NCBI GenBank assembly: GCA_015956445.1 | Contig: WIUZ02000003.1 | Location: 2,232,001-2,296,000, forward strand | DNA from: Thelephora terrestris | Taxonomy: Eukaryota; Basidiomycota; Agaricomycetes; Thelephorales; Thelephoraceae | DNA length: 64,000 bases | Direction of reading: 5' to 3' | Shown here: piece after piece, positions 1 to 13,300 of the stretch | Layout: every line of letters begins with the position of its first letter | Numbering within the stretch: position 1 is the stretch's first letter | Notes under the pieces: model-generated | Told to the model about the DNA's origin: nothing | Database searches by the model: none | What the model saw: only the letters and a program-made list of their open reading frames with translations | Translations under genes and position numbers: made by a program

Positions 1-3000
1 GTGGTTAAGAAACGAGTAAAGGGCCTATGCGTGCAGGCTCGACGACTATATATAGCTACGCATTCCTTTGGCGTCATGAATTACACGTCGCACTCGTGAC
101 GAGCTAGAAAAAAGGACCGAGGTCGGAGGATCACAAACCGACGCCGAGAAAGATAAGATCAACTGATTCGGCGGTGGATTTCGCGTACCACGGGCAGTGC
201 GCAAGCTGAATTTGCTGTCGTCATCAAACAACAGGAAGCGTGGCCCTCGGCCCGCAGCGAAGCAGCAAAACGGAAAACACGAGCGAACCATGGGTGTCAT
301 GTTGATGACGATTGTTCCTAATAGAAGTTGGGGGTGGACGCGTTCCGCAGTATTCAAAATCTTGAAGCGATTTGCCACTATTCCGACGTACATAAAATTG
401 CGATGCGCTTTGCTTCTGAATCTGATGGCGCGCTGCGGGAAGTGAGAGCTGCAGTAGAGGCAGCGCCACGGCCGTGGGATCAACGTCATGACGTCGAAGT
501 GCCGAGGCACTGTCCGCACCCGTAGCAGTAGCACAGGTCAGCAAACTGCGTCCACTTCATCTAGTTGACACAACATCGTTGTCTGTTACTGGACAGCAAG
601 TGTGCCGAAATTTTTCCTTCGCAGTCACGCAAATTGGGTTGACGGAACTTGTACGGAGCCGGCGTGTCAGTGACCGGCGAACGTGGTCGTACAAACTGTC
701 AGCACGAGACGCCGCTTTAGTTTGCCATTGCAGGCCAAAGCAACGGACCGTGTGGAGAGAGTGTAGCCTAGAGCCAGAGACCAGGTAGTAGGGACCAGAT
801 CCAGATAGAACCCGAGCCAGAACCAGAGAAGTGCAGAATTGGTTGTCGACGAGTTTGACATGGAGCGGACAAGAAACGAACGAGAGTTGATACAAAAGTT
901 GAAAGCCAGTAGATACCTCCAGGAATCGTAGGGTGTAAATCTAGAAAAAAAAGGCAGAAGCTTGCAGCACAATCCTGATAGCGGTTAAGAAACAGCGGGA
1001 TCGGAGGCATACAAAGAAGGCGAGGGAGATCTTCCAGACTCGGACTTGAAGGATGTGACAAGTTCTAGCGGAAGCCACAGGTAAAACCAAAATCGATGGC
1101 GGGAGCACGAGGTCAGTAAGTCGTAAGTTGGCAGGCCAGAGAATCAGAAGCCAGGGATTGTGGGCATGCGGACGAGAAGCCACGCATAACGCAAGGAAGG
1201 GAGTGGAAAGTACGAGCATGAGTAGTGAGGGGACCAGAAAACTTCATGAAGACCAAGCAACCGAGCGTTCACGAAGCAGGGACTATCGCCCAGATGAGCA
1301 TGGCCTTTTCCAAGGACCAAGGCGTTGTGCTGATCGGGTAGGCCAAGGCTAGCGATACATCGTGGTTTTTGAACCACGAGATGCACTGTAAGAGAAACCA
1401 AGCGTATAGATAGACTAAGGTGATATGTCGGTGAAGCTTCGTGCGAGAGAAGGCGATACCCTCTGCCTTTGAGGCCCCATGTCGTAGCGGTGATAGAAGC
1501 ATAAGCCAGCGATGAACTGCAGGGGAAAAACTCAGCTCGGAGATCAGCTCAACAGCCAGGAATCATTCTCCTCGGTCCCCACTTGATGACACCTCCAGAC
1601 CAGTGATCCATCGGACTTGCTGGACAGGAAAGAGACGGCAAAGAGGGAGGGGAAGTATACAAGATGAGGACCACCGGACAGGAGGGCAGGGATGACGGAG
1701 GTAGGAGAGAAAGAGATGAGGAAATCCAAGTGGCCAAACCTGGTTCATTCTATACCTGCAGAAAGCGGTACAGAAACCAACATAGATCAAATGGTTTGGA
1801 TCTAGGGCACCGAGGGTGTGTCCCTAAGAGCGTAGCCTGCGCGAGCATATCCTCCAAGTGTATCCTCCAAAGCGTAGGCGTCCAAGATTGCGGTAACCTA
1901 GAGCATATATACCGTCCGACAGTGTGTGAACTGTTAGGGAAGCGTTCGGCGATGAGCTATCCCACTATATGCCCTACCCCTAGATGCATAGTCGGGGAAC
2001 CATGATGGGTACACAGATGTCATGCCCTTGACGAAATGCGACACGGGAGAGGGAGAGAGAGAGAGAGAGCCTGAGAGTAGTGGAGGTCGGTCGGAACAAG
2101 TACGAGTGGCAGAAACCCAATCCGCCGCGTTTATGTAGGCCCAGGTTAGACGCCCAAGAGTACCACTTTTCGAAAGGCACGGCAGATGGCCTTGAACATC
2201 TTGGCCATGGCCGTTGGCAACAAGATGCCATGTACACGAGACAGGACCGTGCACCAGATACAGACTCATGCGAGACGCCAGGCTTCGGCCATGCACATCC
2301 ATCAAAGGCGGACCGGCGATAGTATCTAAATACCCTTCACTGAAGAGACCCGTACACGTAGAGCCATGCGCACACCGGCCCAATTCCTTTTATAAATTGT
2401 TCGTGTGAGCTTCCATTATTAAGTTGGTGCGAGAACTTGCGCCACAGTTTCTTTTCCTTCCCTCGCCCAAGGCGAGAAACAAAAGTGAGGCATTTTCCCC
2501 GTAGCCCACAAGAGAGACAACGTGTTGGGACACTACCCCAAAGGAAGGGGGTAGCCAAACGCGAATGGAGAAGAACGCACGATCGTCACCATCGAAATGG
2601 CAATGTTGGCCTATGCCATGGCGGCCGTGCATAGGCCCACCCAGCAGCACTCAGAGACAATGGCACTGTCGACTGTCAAAGAGGAAGGGAAACTCCAGAG
2701 AGGCCAGCAAGCGGGGAGATGAAGGACGTGGGATCCGAGACCTGTAGTACGAAGCCCGGAAGGATCTGCACAGGAACAAATCGATGCACTCTGGAAGGTG
2801 GCCGACGGAGCGACTGCTGGAATTGGTCTGCATGCAAATCTACATTCAAAAAAGTTCAAGAGAATTCGCATAACTTGCACCACAAACGGGACGAGAGGGC
2901 TGGAGTTTGGGTTTGGCGGAAGCCCGGCTCATTATCATCCTCCGGACAAGAAACGCATCCCGTCTTGGTGGAATCCGGAGCTCGATTCCCACCGCGAGAC

Positions 3001-3470
3001 TCGGAATAGACACAAGATTAGTACGGAGTAGGTAGACAAAGGGGGGTGGATGAGCCAACGAGGAGCTTGGAGGATGGTTGGCAGTGGGATGTGTGACCGC
3101 CACCTGACCGCATATGATGCCATCCCCTCGCGTTCTGCGAAATTTCTAAACAAAGCTTTAACCGGTCGCACTCAAAGGTGGCCAGGACCCAAACTTGGCT
3201 TTCAGACGGTTGGACCCAGGATATAATCGCGGCAAACTAGATACCTAGGGGGGAAAATATGACAACATTATAAGTGAGACTAACAAGAACCGGGTGACGC
3301 GAACGTGAACTGTAAAAAGTCCTTGACAACACACCAGCCCATAAACCTCTACGACAGAGATGGAGAAAAACAGAGCAAGAAAACAAGCGGGACATGCACA
3401 CGATGAACCGGAGAAGGCTGCTGCAATAGATACTATAAACTCTCGGATGACGTGCCCTTCAAAAAGCGGT
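1..3470. other. Gene-poor stretch, no gene recognised
   Basis: No reading frame here resembles a protein I know, and I could not chain frames into a spliced gene. A 162-codon open frame on the minus strand near 46-534 has an Arg/Cys-rich composition but no domain I can name. A short GA dinucleotide run lies at about 2053-2069. The end of the stretch abuts the 3' end of the Pns1-like gene. Confidence 0.5.
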
Positions 3471-6154
3471 CTAAAAGAGGTCCGAACCAGGGAACAACTG
3501 ACTCTCCTCGAAATCTTCGTCTCTCTTCGACCCCCTCACATCGGATTTTCCCATGCCAACACTCGACCTCCCCAAGGACTCGGTCACGCTCATTCCTCCC
3601 AGCAATTGTGAACTCCCATCATCGTCAATATCGTACCCTCTCTGTACGTTTGTGGTCGACTTCGTTAGAGACGCGATCGAAAGAGTGGAAGGAAGTGGCG
3701 GTGGCGGAGCCTGAGTCTTAACTTGAGGTGGCAATGGTCCGCCGAGGCCAAGTTCAGTATCATCCTCGTCGTCCAACGGAGAGCTAGCAAACGGATCCGG
3801 TGTGGGTGCGCGTTCTCGTTCTGTAACCGGTGGTTGCAACCGATGTTGCCTCACAGGTGTCGCACCCGCCGCGCCAGGAGTTACAGATGGAATCCTACCA
3901 GTCGCTGGAATCTGAGAAGGGGACACTTGGGGCCGAGTCTGCTGTAACCCGGAGGGACCAGGGACTGGACGAGTCTGTTGCTGTTGGGGCTTCTTGGTCT
4001 CATATTCGAACTGTGCACACCTTGGTCAGATATCCGTTGAATGACGAGACAGAAGGGGACTCACCGCGCTGAAGACTTCAGGTCGCCGCTTCTGCCCAGC
4101 TTGTTGGTCTATACAGTAACAAACGTACAGAGCATCCACGGTATCGTCAACCAGTCCCACGCAGAACAACCCGACGAGCGCGGTGACACCTCCACCAAGG
4201 ATCGCGGCCCACAATGCGTGCTGAGGGGCTCCAAGGGTGTGAGCCACAAACAAGTACGTCGTTAATGCAAACGGCAATGTCAGCGTCAGTGGCGCATAGG
4301 CCAACATGGTGAACGGAGCTACACAACGAAAGTCAAACACGACAAATATGAGTGAAAGACTGGACATACGATCGTTTTTGAACTTTCTCTTATACTTGGC
4401 CACCGAAGCGTTCGCCGCAGAGGTCAGAGCGGCCGCCCTCCTCGCGCTCGGGAAAAACGGATCTCCAGTCAAACCCAAATACGCCAACGCATATGTGCTG
4501 AGAGAACTCGTGGCGTTCTCAAGGTAGCCAACTGCCATGGCAGAAACAAAGACCAGGGGTTGAAGGAAGGGTCGAGCCGGGAGCGGCAGATAGGCGGGAA
4601 ACCTGCGGAGGGCGATTATCAAAAGCCCTAGAATTCGGACCCCGGTGAGAATGAGACCAGCGAGGACGATAGAGCCAAATGAGGGTTGAGTAGCCCGCAT
4701 GATGGCTGCGTGGATTGTGTGAGTAGAAGCAGGTGGTGGAGGGGGTAGGGTCGGGCTGCAAAATCTTATTAGGAGACGGGCGAACTGAAGGCGGTATGCA
4801 ATACACACTCGCTGAAATACCACGCTCCAACCACAGCCGCACACGTAACTCTCAACACCCCCCGTCCGACACACCAACTCCATACCCAGATCGTAACAAC
4901 CAACGCAATAAGCCAATTTGCCCATCCTCTAACATGCCATTCCCATACTGACGGGTTTCCGCCTGGATGGATGGGGTATCCAATCAACAGCAGCCGGAAG
5001 GTCAAAGTGAGGAAGGGTATTGAGACGATCAGGCTAGCGAGGAGAACCAGTGGGGATAGGCCCAGTAAGAAGGGGTTATTTTGCAACAATCGTGTAGTGA
5101 GAGTTAGCAACGAGGAAGCCGTATGAATGTCCCTCGGTAGATCCACTAATCTTCGCGCAGTAAGGAGAGCGAGGACAAGGGGAACGATCGCGAAGAGTCT
5201 GAGTCCAACCGTCTCTCCCCAAGTGGGCTCCGTATCCGCATCCCACATGAAACTACCGATGAACGCCCAAATCGCGGAGATGAATAACGCAACGGGGATG
5301 AAGAACGATGTGGCAATCATTACGGGCTTGATGAAGATCTGTAACAGGAATATGTGCAGGTAGGAGACCGCAGCGCTGATGGTGATGAGGATGCATAGGA
5401 GGGGGACAGTATGAAGAAAAGTGGTGTATGGGAGGTCGATCTTGTAGGGGCTGGACGGTTTGCGCGTTAAGAAAAGGATGATTACTGAGAAGAGCAGGCA
5501 GAAAGTGAGACTTGAACACCAAATCACTGTCCAGATGGAATCGTTATACTTCCGTCGCGCCCTCGAAACGTGCCTCGGATCGGGCAGAGAAAATACATCT
5601 CGGGGGCGAGTGTTTCCGTCTCGGGGAAGTAACGACTCGGTCAGCGATGACGAAACCCGCGGTGGGGGTGGAATCAAAGGTCGTGTGGATTGTTGATGTT
5701 GATACCTGGGTTGGTGAGATAGGATGTCGTGTGGTGGCAAACCGTCCTCGCTTGAGATTGAAGACCTGTCCGAGGACGAATCGGAAGGATAATTGCGTAG
5801 GGGTGAGGCGTGGTGAGCCAACCATCCCTTGCTCGAAGACTCTGGTCCAAAGTCACCGCCAGATGCGATGAGAGGCATCGACTGCGCATTGTTCCTCGAC
5901 ATGGGATCCTCCTCGTCCAGGCGCAGATATGGGTCGTCGTCGTCGTCGACTATCGGGCCTGGCCTAGTCGTCGAGGCCCTGCTGGCTCGCAGATGGGGAT
6001 CGTCGAGGTCATCGAGGTCATGGTCGCGGTTGTTTCCATGCCTTGACTCATTGTCGGAACTGAAGGAGAAGAACATCGGCTGGGAAGACGACATGGTGTC
6101 GGGTTGCTGCCTGGTGAGGAATTGCGAAGCATATGCAGCGAAGGAGGTCGCCAT
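3471..6154 (-). CDS. PNS1: Choline-transporter-like protein, SLC44/Pns1 family
   Basis: Predicted multi-pass plasma-membrane protein of 841 residues from four exons: 6154-4809, 4755-4370, 4318-4065 and 4010-3471. The introns are 53, 51 and 54 nt with GT..AG ends, and the phases close exactly. Residues 1-205 are a polar, Ser/Asp-rich and probably disordered cytoplasmic tail. About ten hydrophobic segments follow, the first near 207-228. The segment joined across intron 1 (YFSD, then a Pro run, then THTIHAA) is typical of fungal Pns1/CTL proteins. Residues 663-841 form a Gln/Pro/Ser-rich C-terminal tail. The start chosen is the internal ATG opening MATSFAAYAS. An in-frame ATG 35 codons upstream is possible but its extension looks like leader sequence. 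SLC44 members carry choline or related substrates in animals; the substrate of fungal Pns1 is unsettled, so I do not assign one. Confidence 0.92.
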
Positions 6155-8188
6155 AGCTCGCGTTGAGTAGACTAGTTCGGAGGTGCTGTCGTCGCCGTCG
6201 CAGAGTGTGGTTAGGGGGAGGAAGTAAATGTGGTAATTAGCCACAAACGTCTCTCTCAATCAAGCGACACGCACCTCCTGCAGGAGTCACCACGTGGGAG
6301 CCGATCAACTCCGTCACTTGAACAGAGAGCGCACTCAACAGTCGTAGACGGCCGTCTGCGGTCTCGAGATCTCATACTTGGGTTTCTGGGTTCCTGCGAG
6401 CTTCGACTCGGTCTGACTGTTAGGGGTGCTTGGATTTTGAACATCACCCTTGTATCCTAGTCTCACCATTTCTGTGCATTTCCAAGGATCACCTTAGTCG
6501 GATCTCGGGCGACGTCATTCCCGACCTATGCTCGGGTTTTCTGTACACCAAATTCACTCCGTCGTGGTGGCACACGCTCCTTCTCTAAGGACACTAGTTG
6601 GGTGTTTGGATCCCTGTCACTTGGCGCGGGGCGGGCAACGCCCGCGTCCGCACCACCAAGACGGTGCTGTTGCCCACTATATTGTGTGGCTTTCACAGCG
6701 AAATCTGGCGCTCACACCTCTCAAGCAGAGGGTCCCGAAGTAACGTATCACCGTGGATCATGTGATGGTGTGCCGCAAGTCGTTCTTTCATTTGCGATTT
6801 AATGTGCACTCCAGCAGTATAAAGTCCGAGATCCCTTCGGATATACGTCCTCCCTGTCCGCGACAACTCTCACCCCTGTCATAGTGGTCACAGCAACCGG
6901 CGCTCAGAACGTCATCGATGAACGTTTTCCTGTCCCAGGATGCTGGTAAATATGCGCGCGAGACCAAGGACACGGCGTACTATGAGGATGGTAAAGTAAC
7001 GGGTACGTGGCAACTATTTGACCAATCCTCGGTCCGCTGACTCACGAGCCTGCCCAGTCATCCCCGCCGGACATCCACGGGACCCGTTCGAGGGATAGCT
7101 ATACATCGTTCGCTTCGAAATTGATTGGTCGCACAGACCTAGCTCGCCCCCAAACAGCTGTACCGTATGCCAATGTCTCATCTCACCGTGCCGTCGACGG
7201 TCCCTGTTTCCGGGGCCCTTTGCGACTGCCGACCAGGAGTGCAACCCGGAATTCATGATGAACTCCGTCTCGGGTGGGTCCACTTCACAAACACCCAAGC
7301 ACCCTCGTTTTTCGTGGATCTTGCTTCGAAGAGCTTCGCAGCATTCCGTTACTCCAATACATCTTAACCGGGAGGCTTGAGCCCTAGATTAACTCTTCAC
7401 ACCAATGCCTTCGGAGGCCGGACTCGACTGGCTGAGCCAAAGCTCACGGATGTCAGAGGGGACACGCACTGGCCCGGAGTCTCGTTTACGACAACCTCGC
7501 ACAATTTGGGCCAACGGCCACGTTACGCCATGCTTTCTATTCTTCCTCCAGCACGGACCCCTAACATGCTCCGTAAGTGGTCGATAGCCCGCCGAGACCT
7601 AGTCGAAACAATCCACCCCGTCACCGCAGCTCATCCCTTTGCTGCGGGAAAGCAGCTGCGTGGGTCAATCTATCATCCGTGATAAAAATTATCTAGTTTT
7701 TCCAAAGCTGAATCAGACCGAGTCGGACCATGTACCTTGTTTGGCTAGACCTTATTATCGAGGCCAGATGGGAGGTCAGTTCGGTTGTGACTTCATGTTT
7801 TCATTTCGTGATAGGCAACGCCTACCACGACATCCGATTCTTGGCCCGTAATACGACATCCATTTCGTGCTTCGTTTGTTGCCTAATTCCATCGCTGGGC
7901 CTTCACCATCCACAAAAGAAGTTGAAGGTCTTTTTCCACTACCACGATGGTTGTTCGTTGAGATGACGCGGTCCGTGGTCACCCCAATACTCCAATGACA
8001 TAGCAGGTGGTATAGATACTGTACAAAATCAATGATTCACCCACGGATGAAACAATGGACATGGTGGTTTGGCCGATGATCCCTCACATGAGAACCCCAA
8101 AACACCACGCAACTGTAAAGCGGGTACAGAGCGCGAACATAACCCCAAGACCATCCCCCCCCCGGGCGGAAAGGTGGTTCATCACCCA
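6155..8188. other. Intergenic region, no gene seen
   Basis: This region upstream of the Pns1-like gene and downstream of the first MYND gene has only short frames without recognisable similarity. The part nearest 6155-6300 probably holds the Pns1 promoter, but no TATA box or other motif stands out. Confidence 0.45.
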
Positions 8189-9143
8189 CTAAGTGAATAG
8201 CGCCTCAATGGGCAGGACCACAACAATCTCCTCGCGGTCCTCATCATCCTCATCATCCTCTTCGTCCTCGTCAACCCCTCCAAAAAGTGCTTGAATCACC
8301 TCATACACATCGTCCCACCCAGCCGGACGATCCTCCCAAGGCTCAAGGCTCTTCGGCAACTCCCAAGACCTCGCTCGCAAAAAGCTCTGCCTCGGCTTAC
8401 CCTCCTCTTCGAAATGAAACACCGTCGCGTACCGGATCCGTTTCCCAATCAGCGGCGGTGGGTCTCGCATGATTTGGAGTCGAGGGCTTTCGGCGAGGAC
8501 TTCTTCTGCCGTCCGGATGCATCCACGGTAGATCTGTGGCCGCGAATGGTTGAGTACTAAGTTGCGGGAAGAAGAGAGATGTGAGATGGAGACGTAGGTA
8601 CCTTGAACTTGCCCAGGTTGTCTTTCTGTCCCGTGTACGCGAACTCAAGCCACATGCTTAGAGAAGAAAGGAGGTCAGGAATTCCACCATCCGATATGAT
8701 ATGTGAGATGACCGGCGCACCAATGGGTAATATTTTTCCCAGGATTATTGGCGAGGTCAAGTGCCATCAACGCAAACTCGTCCAAACGCCACTTCCAGAC
8801 ATTCTGCCAGCTATTGATGATCTTCCCATAATGCTTAAAGTTCTCTTCCTCCCCGGGTGGCGCCACGATCGGCACACAGGTGTACTTGTGTGTCAGTTTC
8901 CAAGATAACTTCTGGCACTCCTTTGACTAAAGAATGGTCATTTAGGTTGCGCCGTTTTGAGAGGAAGAGGCACGACGTACGCAGTACATGACGCCGCTGG
9001 CCAAGGGCAAAAATGGCGGTTAGAATGTGACACGGAGGACCATTAATCGTATTCGGGGATAAAACTCACCCACACGCTCCGCATTTCTTCAATAGTTTTA
9101 ACTCCACTTCGTTGTTACAGTAGGTGCAATTTCCGGTAGGCAT
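8189..9143 (-). CDS. MYND-type zinc-finger protein, copy 1
   Basis: A five-exon gene encoding 231 residues: 9143-9070, 8996-8981 (only 16 nt), 8926-8721, 8656-8602 and 8533-8189. All introns are GT..AG and the phases close. Residues 6-47 form a complete MYND zinc finger with the order C6-C9-C21-C24-C30-C34-H43-C47. The micro-exon encodes the stretch ending in the Y-C of the finger. MYND fingers usually bind short proline-rich peptides and act in protein-protein contacts; the partner here is unknown. The rest (about 48-231) is not a family I can name. It includes an MRDPPPLIGKRIRY segment and ends in a strongly acidic Asp/Glu run before a hydrophobic tail. A diverged paralogue with the same exon plan lies at 26594-27538 on the other strand. 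Confidence 0.85.
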
Positions 9144-10269
9144 CGTTGCCAAAAAAAAAAATCGCGGAGTTTCGGCGTGGTCCAATGTTATCAAAAGATG
9201 AAAGTCGTGAGATCGCCGTGGCCACTGCCGACTCACGGCAATTCCCCGACAAGGTCTCCGTGTCCCGCCCGTCGCGCTCCCAGCGCTTGTTCGATGAGAA
9301 ACCGGTGACGACCTGAACAGTTGATACGTGAGGTACGCACGAGGATCAGGTGTGCACGGAAACACAGGGACGGCCCGGGATGAGCTGGAGTGAGCGGATC
9401 AACATTTGTTCATCAACCCCGTTGTTTCACACGCCGACAAGAATGAACATCGGCTTCGGCTCGAACAGGCGGATGATGCTGCGTTACGGGTGCTGGAAGG
9501 TTCAGGTAGGAGGTCAATTGGGTTACAGAAACTGATCAAATACAGGGCTACTAGTAGAGCAACTCCGAGAGCGCGATCCAACGCAAGGGGGGCTTCGTTA
9601 TACTCACTGACATTAACTGCTGCGTCCCAAAACACCATGTATCCAGGTATTCGCAGAGCCCGCGCTCAAATGGCTCTTTCGACAACAGTTTGTCCTCATC
9701 TACTACGAAATAGAACACGGCGGCATAGCGTGCTTGCCTTTCCCTACCGACATCGGTGTGTCTCTCACGAGCCGCAGTTGGGGCACTCCAACGAGGTGAC
9801 CCTCAGCCTTGTAGACACATTTTCTGATGCAGCTACACCTTTTGTAGTCTTGAGGACGAGAGGTTGGGGCCATAATGTTAAATGAGATACCTCAGCAGCA
9901 GCCCCAGGTCCAATCACCTGAGCATAAGCCACTACTGACCGAAACTGAGGGGAGAAAGTAACGCTGAACCCCGAACCTACCGATTGGTTGTAACCCTCAT
10001 TCGGGAGGTTTGAGCAAGAGAGAATCGGCGTGTCGGAGGGCGGGACCCCAAGGCCAGCACGAAGAACTGTGGGGAGTGTAAGTTACACGCGCCGCGCTTC
10101 TTTAGCAGTCCCGCCTACTGTTAAACCACATAGCGGTATGCTACGAGCATTGTGTGCGGCCGGATGGTGGCCAGTCAATTTTAGCCGCTGCACGATCAGT
10201 TTCAGGAATGGAGAACAGGCTGCGCAATCTCCCTCCGCATCTAGGAAATGATCAGCTATTCCTGACTAT
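9144..10269. other. Intergenic region between MYND gene and tRNA-Trp
   Basis: An A-run at about 9151-9160 lies just upstream of the MYND start and reads as poly-T on the coding strand. The region probably contains the MYND promoter. Open frames around 9400-9885 show no known domain. Nothing else stands out. Confidence 0.4.
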
Positions 10270-10352
10270 GACCCCTTAGCTCAGTGGTAGAGCGTGTGAT
10301 TCCAGCATCTGGCACATCCACAAGGTCGTCCGTTCAATCCGGGCAGGGGTCA
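10270..10352 (+). tRNA. tRNA-Trp (CCA), split by a short intron
   Basis: A cloverleaf can be drawn. The acceptor stem GACCCCT pairs perfectly with AGGGGTC and is followed by discriminator A. The D arm is GCTC/GAGC. The T arm is GTCCG/CGGGC with loop TTCAATC and one G-T pair. The anticodon arm begins TGTGA-TTCCAG, giving anticodon CCA. About 11 extra bases follow position 37; they contain CTGG, which can pair with the anticodon as in many eukaryotic pre-tRNA introns. The 3' half of the anticodon stem (CCACA) pairs at four positions and leaves an A-C mismatch next to the loop. The mature length would be about 72 nt. Confidence 0.8.
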
Positions 10353-13300
10353 ATCTTTTTTACCTCTTCGTCTTCTATCCGGCTTCCCAAAGAACCTTTC
10401 CCAGTTTGCTTTGATGGGTAATCGCCGTAAATTTCAACACCAGCTCTATCTTACGGACGAGCGGCGATATCGATGGTCGGAAGTTCTCGTATCAGCAGCT
10501 GCGCGCGGTCGCCCGTTCCGCCGGGAACTGTGGGCGGCATGTGCAGCACTCCAATCTTTTTTCGAGAGGGAAACTTCCATCGAAAACTGCCCGTATGCAT
10601 GTATGCCCATCCCGAGTTAGCACCTCCGGAACGGAAGCAGGGCCAACACCCCGACCGGAACAACCACTCCCACAGCCTACAGGAACAGAAGAAGAAAAAG
10701 AAGACTAGAAGGTCAGGAAATCCCACGTTCATAACCTACTTTGTATTCCAGTAACCCCACAAAAGCCACCAAAAAACACCACACACACGCGCGCGCGGGT
10801 CTCCGGGGAGATGGACGCGCGGTCCGGACGACAAGACTCAGGTTGACTTCCCACACACCCCACCCACAAACACCTGACTCAATACAAAAGTTTCCCAAAC
10901 AACTGAACTAAAACTTTCAGTCGCCGTCTCTTCCCTGCCGAACGTCCGGATATGGGGGTGGGGAACGCGACGACATCGGGGCGCTCGCTAGCATCTACTT
11001 ACCTTTGCACACTCTCTGGGCGCCCCTCGTTCAATGTACATGACTTGGAGCTCTTGGCTCTTGACTCCGTTCCTGATCTCTGCGGCACTAGTGGGTATAG
11101 GTACCCTCGATCGAAATCAAAAAAGCCCAAAAGCCCACGCTCCAAAGACTTGGACTAAGAAAGCCTTCCTCGTGCGCCCGGTTCCGGTAATGAATCCCAC
11201 CTGTCTTTCCCCAAGGGTTCCCAAAAACCCGATATCGATCAACACGTACGGGAGGGGCACCGTGAAGAAGTTCCTTTGAGAACGAAACTACGCTCACCCG
11301 AGCTCCTCCCCGATAAGGGTGCACTGTATACCTTAGGGGTGCTTCGATCCGGCAGTCCACTATCTAATAATCAGCAGGGGCGGAATCGCTAACGCCGAAA
11401 AATTCTGCCGTGGACTTAAAAAATATCAGATAGTAAAACCCGCAACAAAAGATAAGTGGAGTATCGAACGATCTCCGCAACTCGATATTACACTCCGTTT
11501 CCGATTCCCAACTATGTATACCACGCCTCCGCTTATCTAACCGAGCGAGACGGGGATGTACGATCGAAAAAAAAAAGCGCATCAAAAGCGGGGCAACAAA
11601 CACAGTCTTGGGTTTTCACAAACTGCATATCCTTACGTCGGGTGGAAAAAATGTCGAGAGGTTCGCTTCGAGTCTGGTGATCGATTCAAACCGTTCATTT
11701 CCGTGGTGACCGGCCATGCGTAAGATAAGATCTCGACATCGAAATCACTGAGGTGGACACCCCCTAAACACGGGCGACCAGACTTGAGCTCAGTTTTGAA
11801 TTTGATCGATTGAACCTGGCGACGTAAAAAAAACTGGTGAGGTAAAGCGGGCTCTGGAGGACCTAAGTTACTCCTACGTCATCCATGAACGAGGTCCGTC
11901 TCACGAAAATGGAGGGAAGAGGCCGGAATCCGAGAAACCAGGAAAAGGAATGCGTATCAGAGTACCGGGATCTACAGACATTTTTGCCTGGAGTAATGCC
12001 CACCTGGAATATCCTGCCCATATCCTCGTGGTCCGCTCTCGGACCACCATGCACCACACGATGCACCAAAAAAAGAAAACTCCCTCGAGGTTATAAAAAT
12101 CCATTGCACTCACCTGACGCCACCACCACCCCCTTTTTTGCCCTAAGTGCAACCACACACCACGCACACACGCACCATCACGCGACCCTAACCAAATCGA
12201 TTGCACAAAAACCTGAAATGCTTACGGGTAAACCCCCACGACTCGGCCAGCTGCTGTGACCGAGGGGGTAAGATTCGCGAGTCCCGAAACAACTCGCTGG
12301 GGCCCCTGAAACAAAGACGTGGGAACCGGGGGGTCGCTCCGGGCGTGGTGAAGCTGGTGGGCCTCTTAGGTACGTGCATAGGTTCTGGGGAGGGGCTGGC
12401 TCTTAGCTTGAAACGAGTGCTTCAGTGCATTGTGAGACGTGGAACGCATACACATATATAAACAAGATTAGAATTACCGACCACATCACTGTCACCAAAT
12501 CATGCATCATTCGTCGAACAATGAAAAAAATAAGAAAATGGAGGAACGCATACGGTGAGCTGTCCGGGTTCGTGAAGGGTTGGGCCAAAGGTGGCGACGA
12601 ACACCAGCAGGCTGTCGATCCGGGACTGTCCGGGAGGTGAACCGAACACCTCGAGGCAGGGGAGAAAATCAAGGAAATCAGTCGCCAAACAATCGGAAAT
12701 GCCAGAAATTGACGTGTGACGTGTGGCCTATATCGCACGTAGAGACCAGAGGGCGAAGCGAAGCGGGGTAGCGGTCGTTTAAGCGAACGGGCCCGTGAAG
12801 CCTAAAGGGAGAACAAAAAAGGGCGGGGTGATGATGGACGGCATCGAGATACCGTTAGCGGGGGAAAAGCTTGAAGGAACAGAGGATGTGAAAGATGAGC
12901 GGTAAGCGGCGCCAATCTACGTTGCGGGCTGGCCAAAGACGTATTCCGTTGTCGAGCTTAGTCGAGAACGAGCGTGTGTTCTGAATTCGGAGGGCCAGAA
13001 CCGAGACTGGTCAGGCTTTGTACTGGTCTGAGGGGTTCTCCTTGCCCACGTTCCCCTCGGGTAAGCAGCCCAGGCTTCCAGAACACGAGACTCGAATCGG
13101 TGATGTACAATACAATGTGTGTGGACCTGTGCGAGAAGTCAGTCGTGTATATCCGTGCCTGTCCGGACGTTCGGATCTGGGGGGACGAAAGCGACAACAG
13201 AGAAGTGGATCTGCACTCGTAAAAAAAACCGCGTGTGGAAACCGAAACTAGAAGGCCGTCGGAGACACGAGGCAACGAGGGGAGTCGAATTGGAAGATGA

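Noticed and set aside
46-534. 162-codon open frame on the minus strand at the window start
   Set aside because: Arg/Cys-rich but without a recognisable domain, splice partner or promoter-like sequence.
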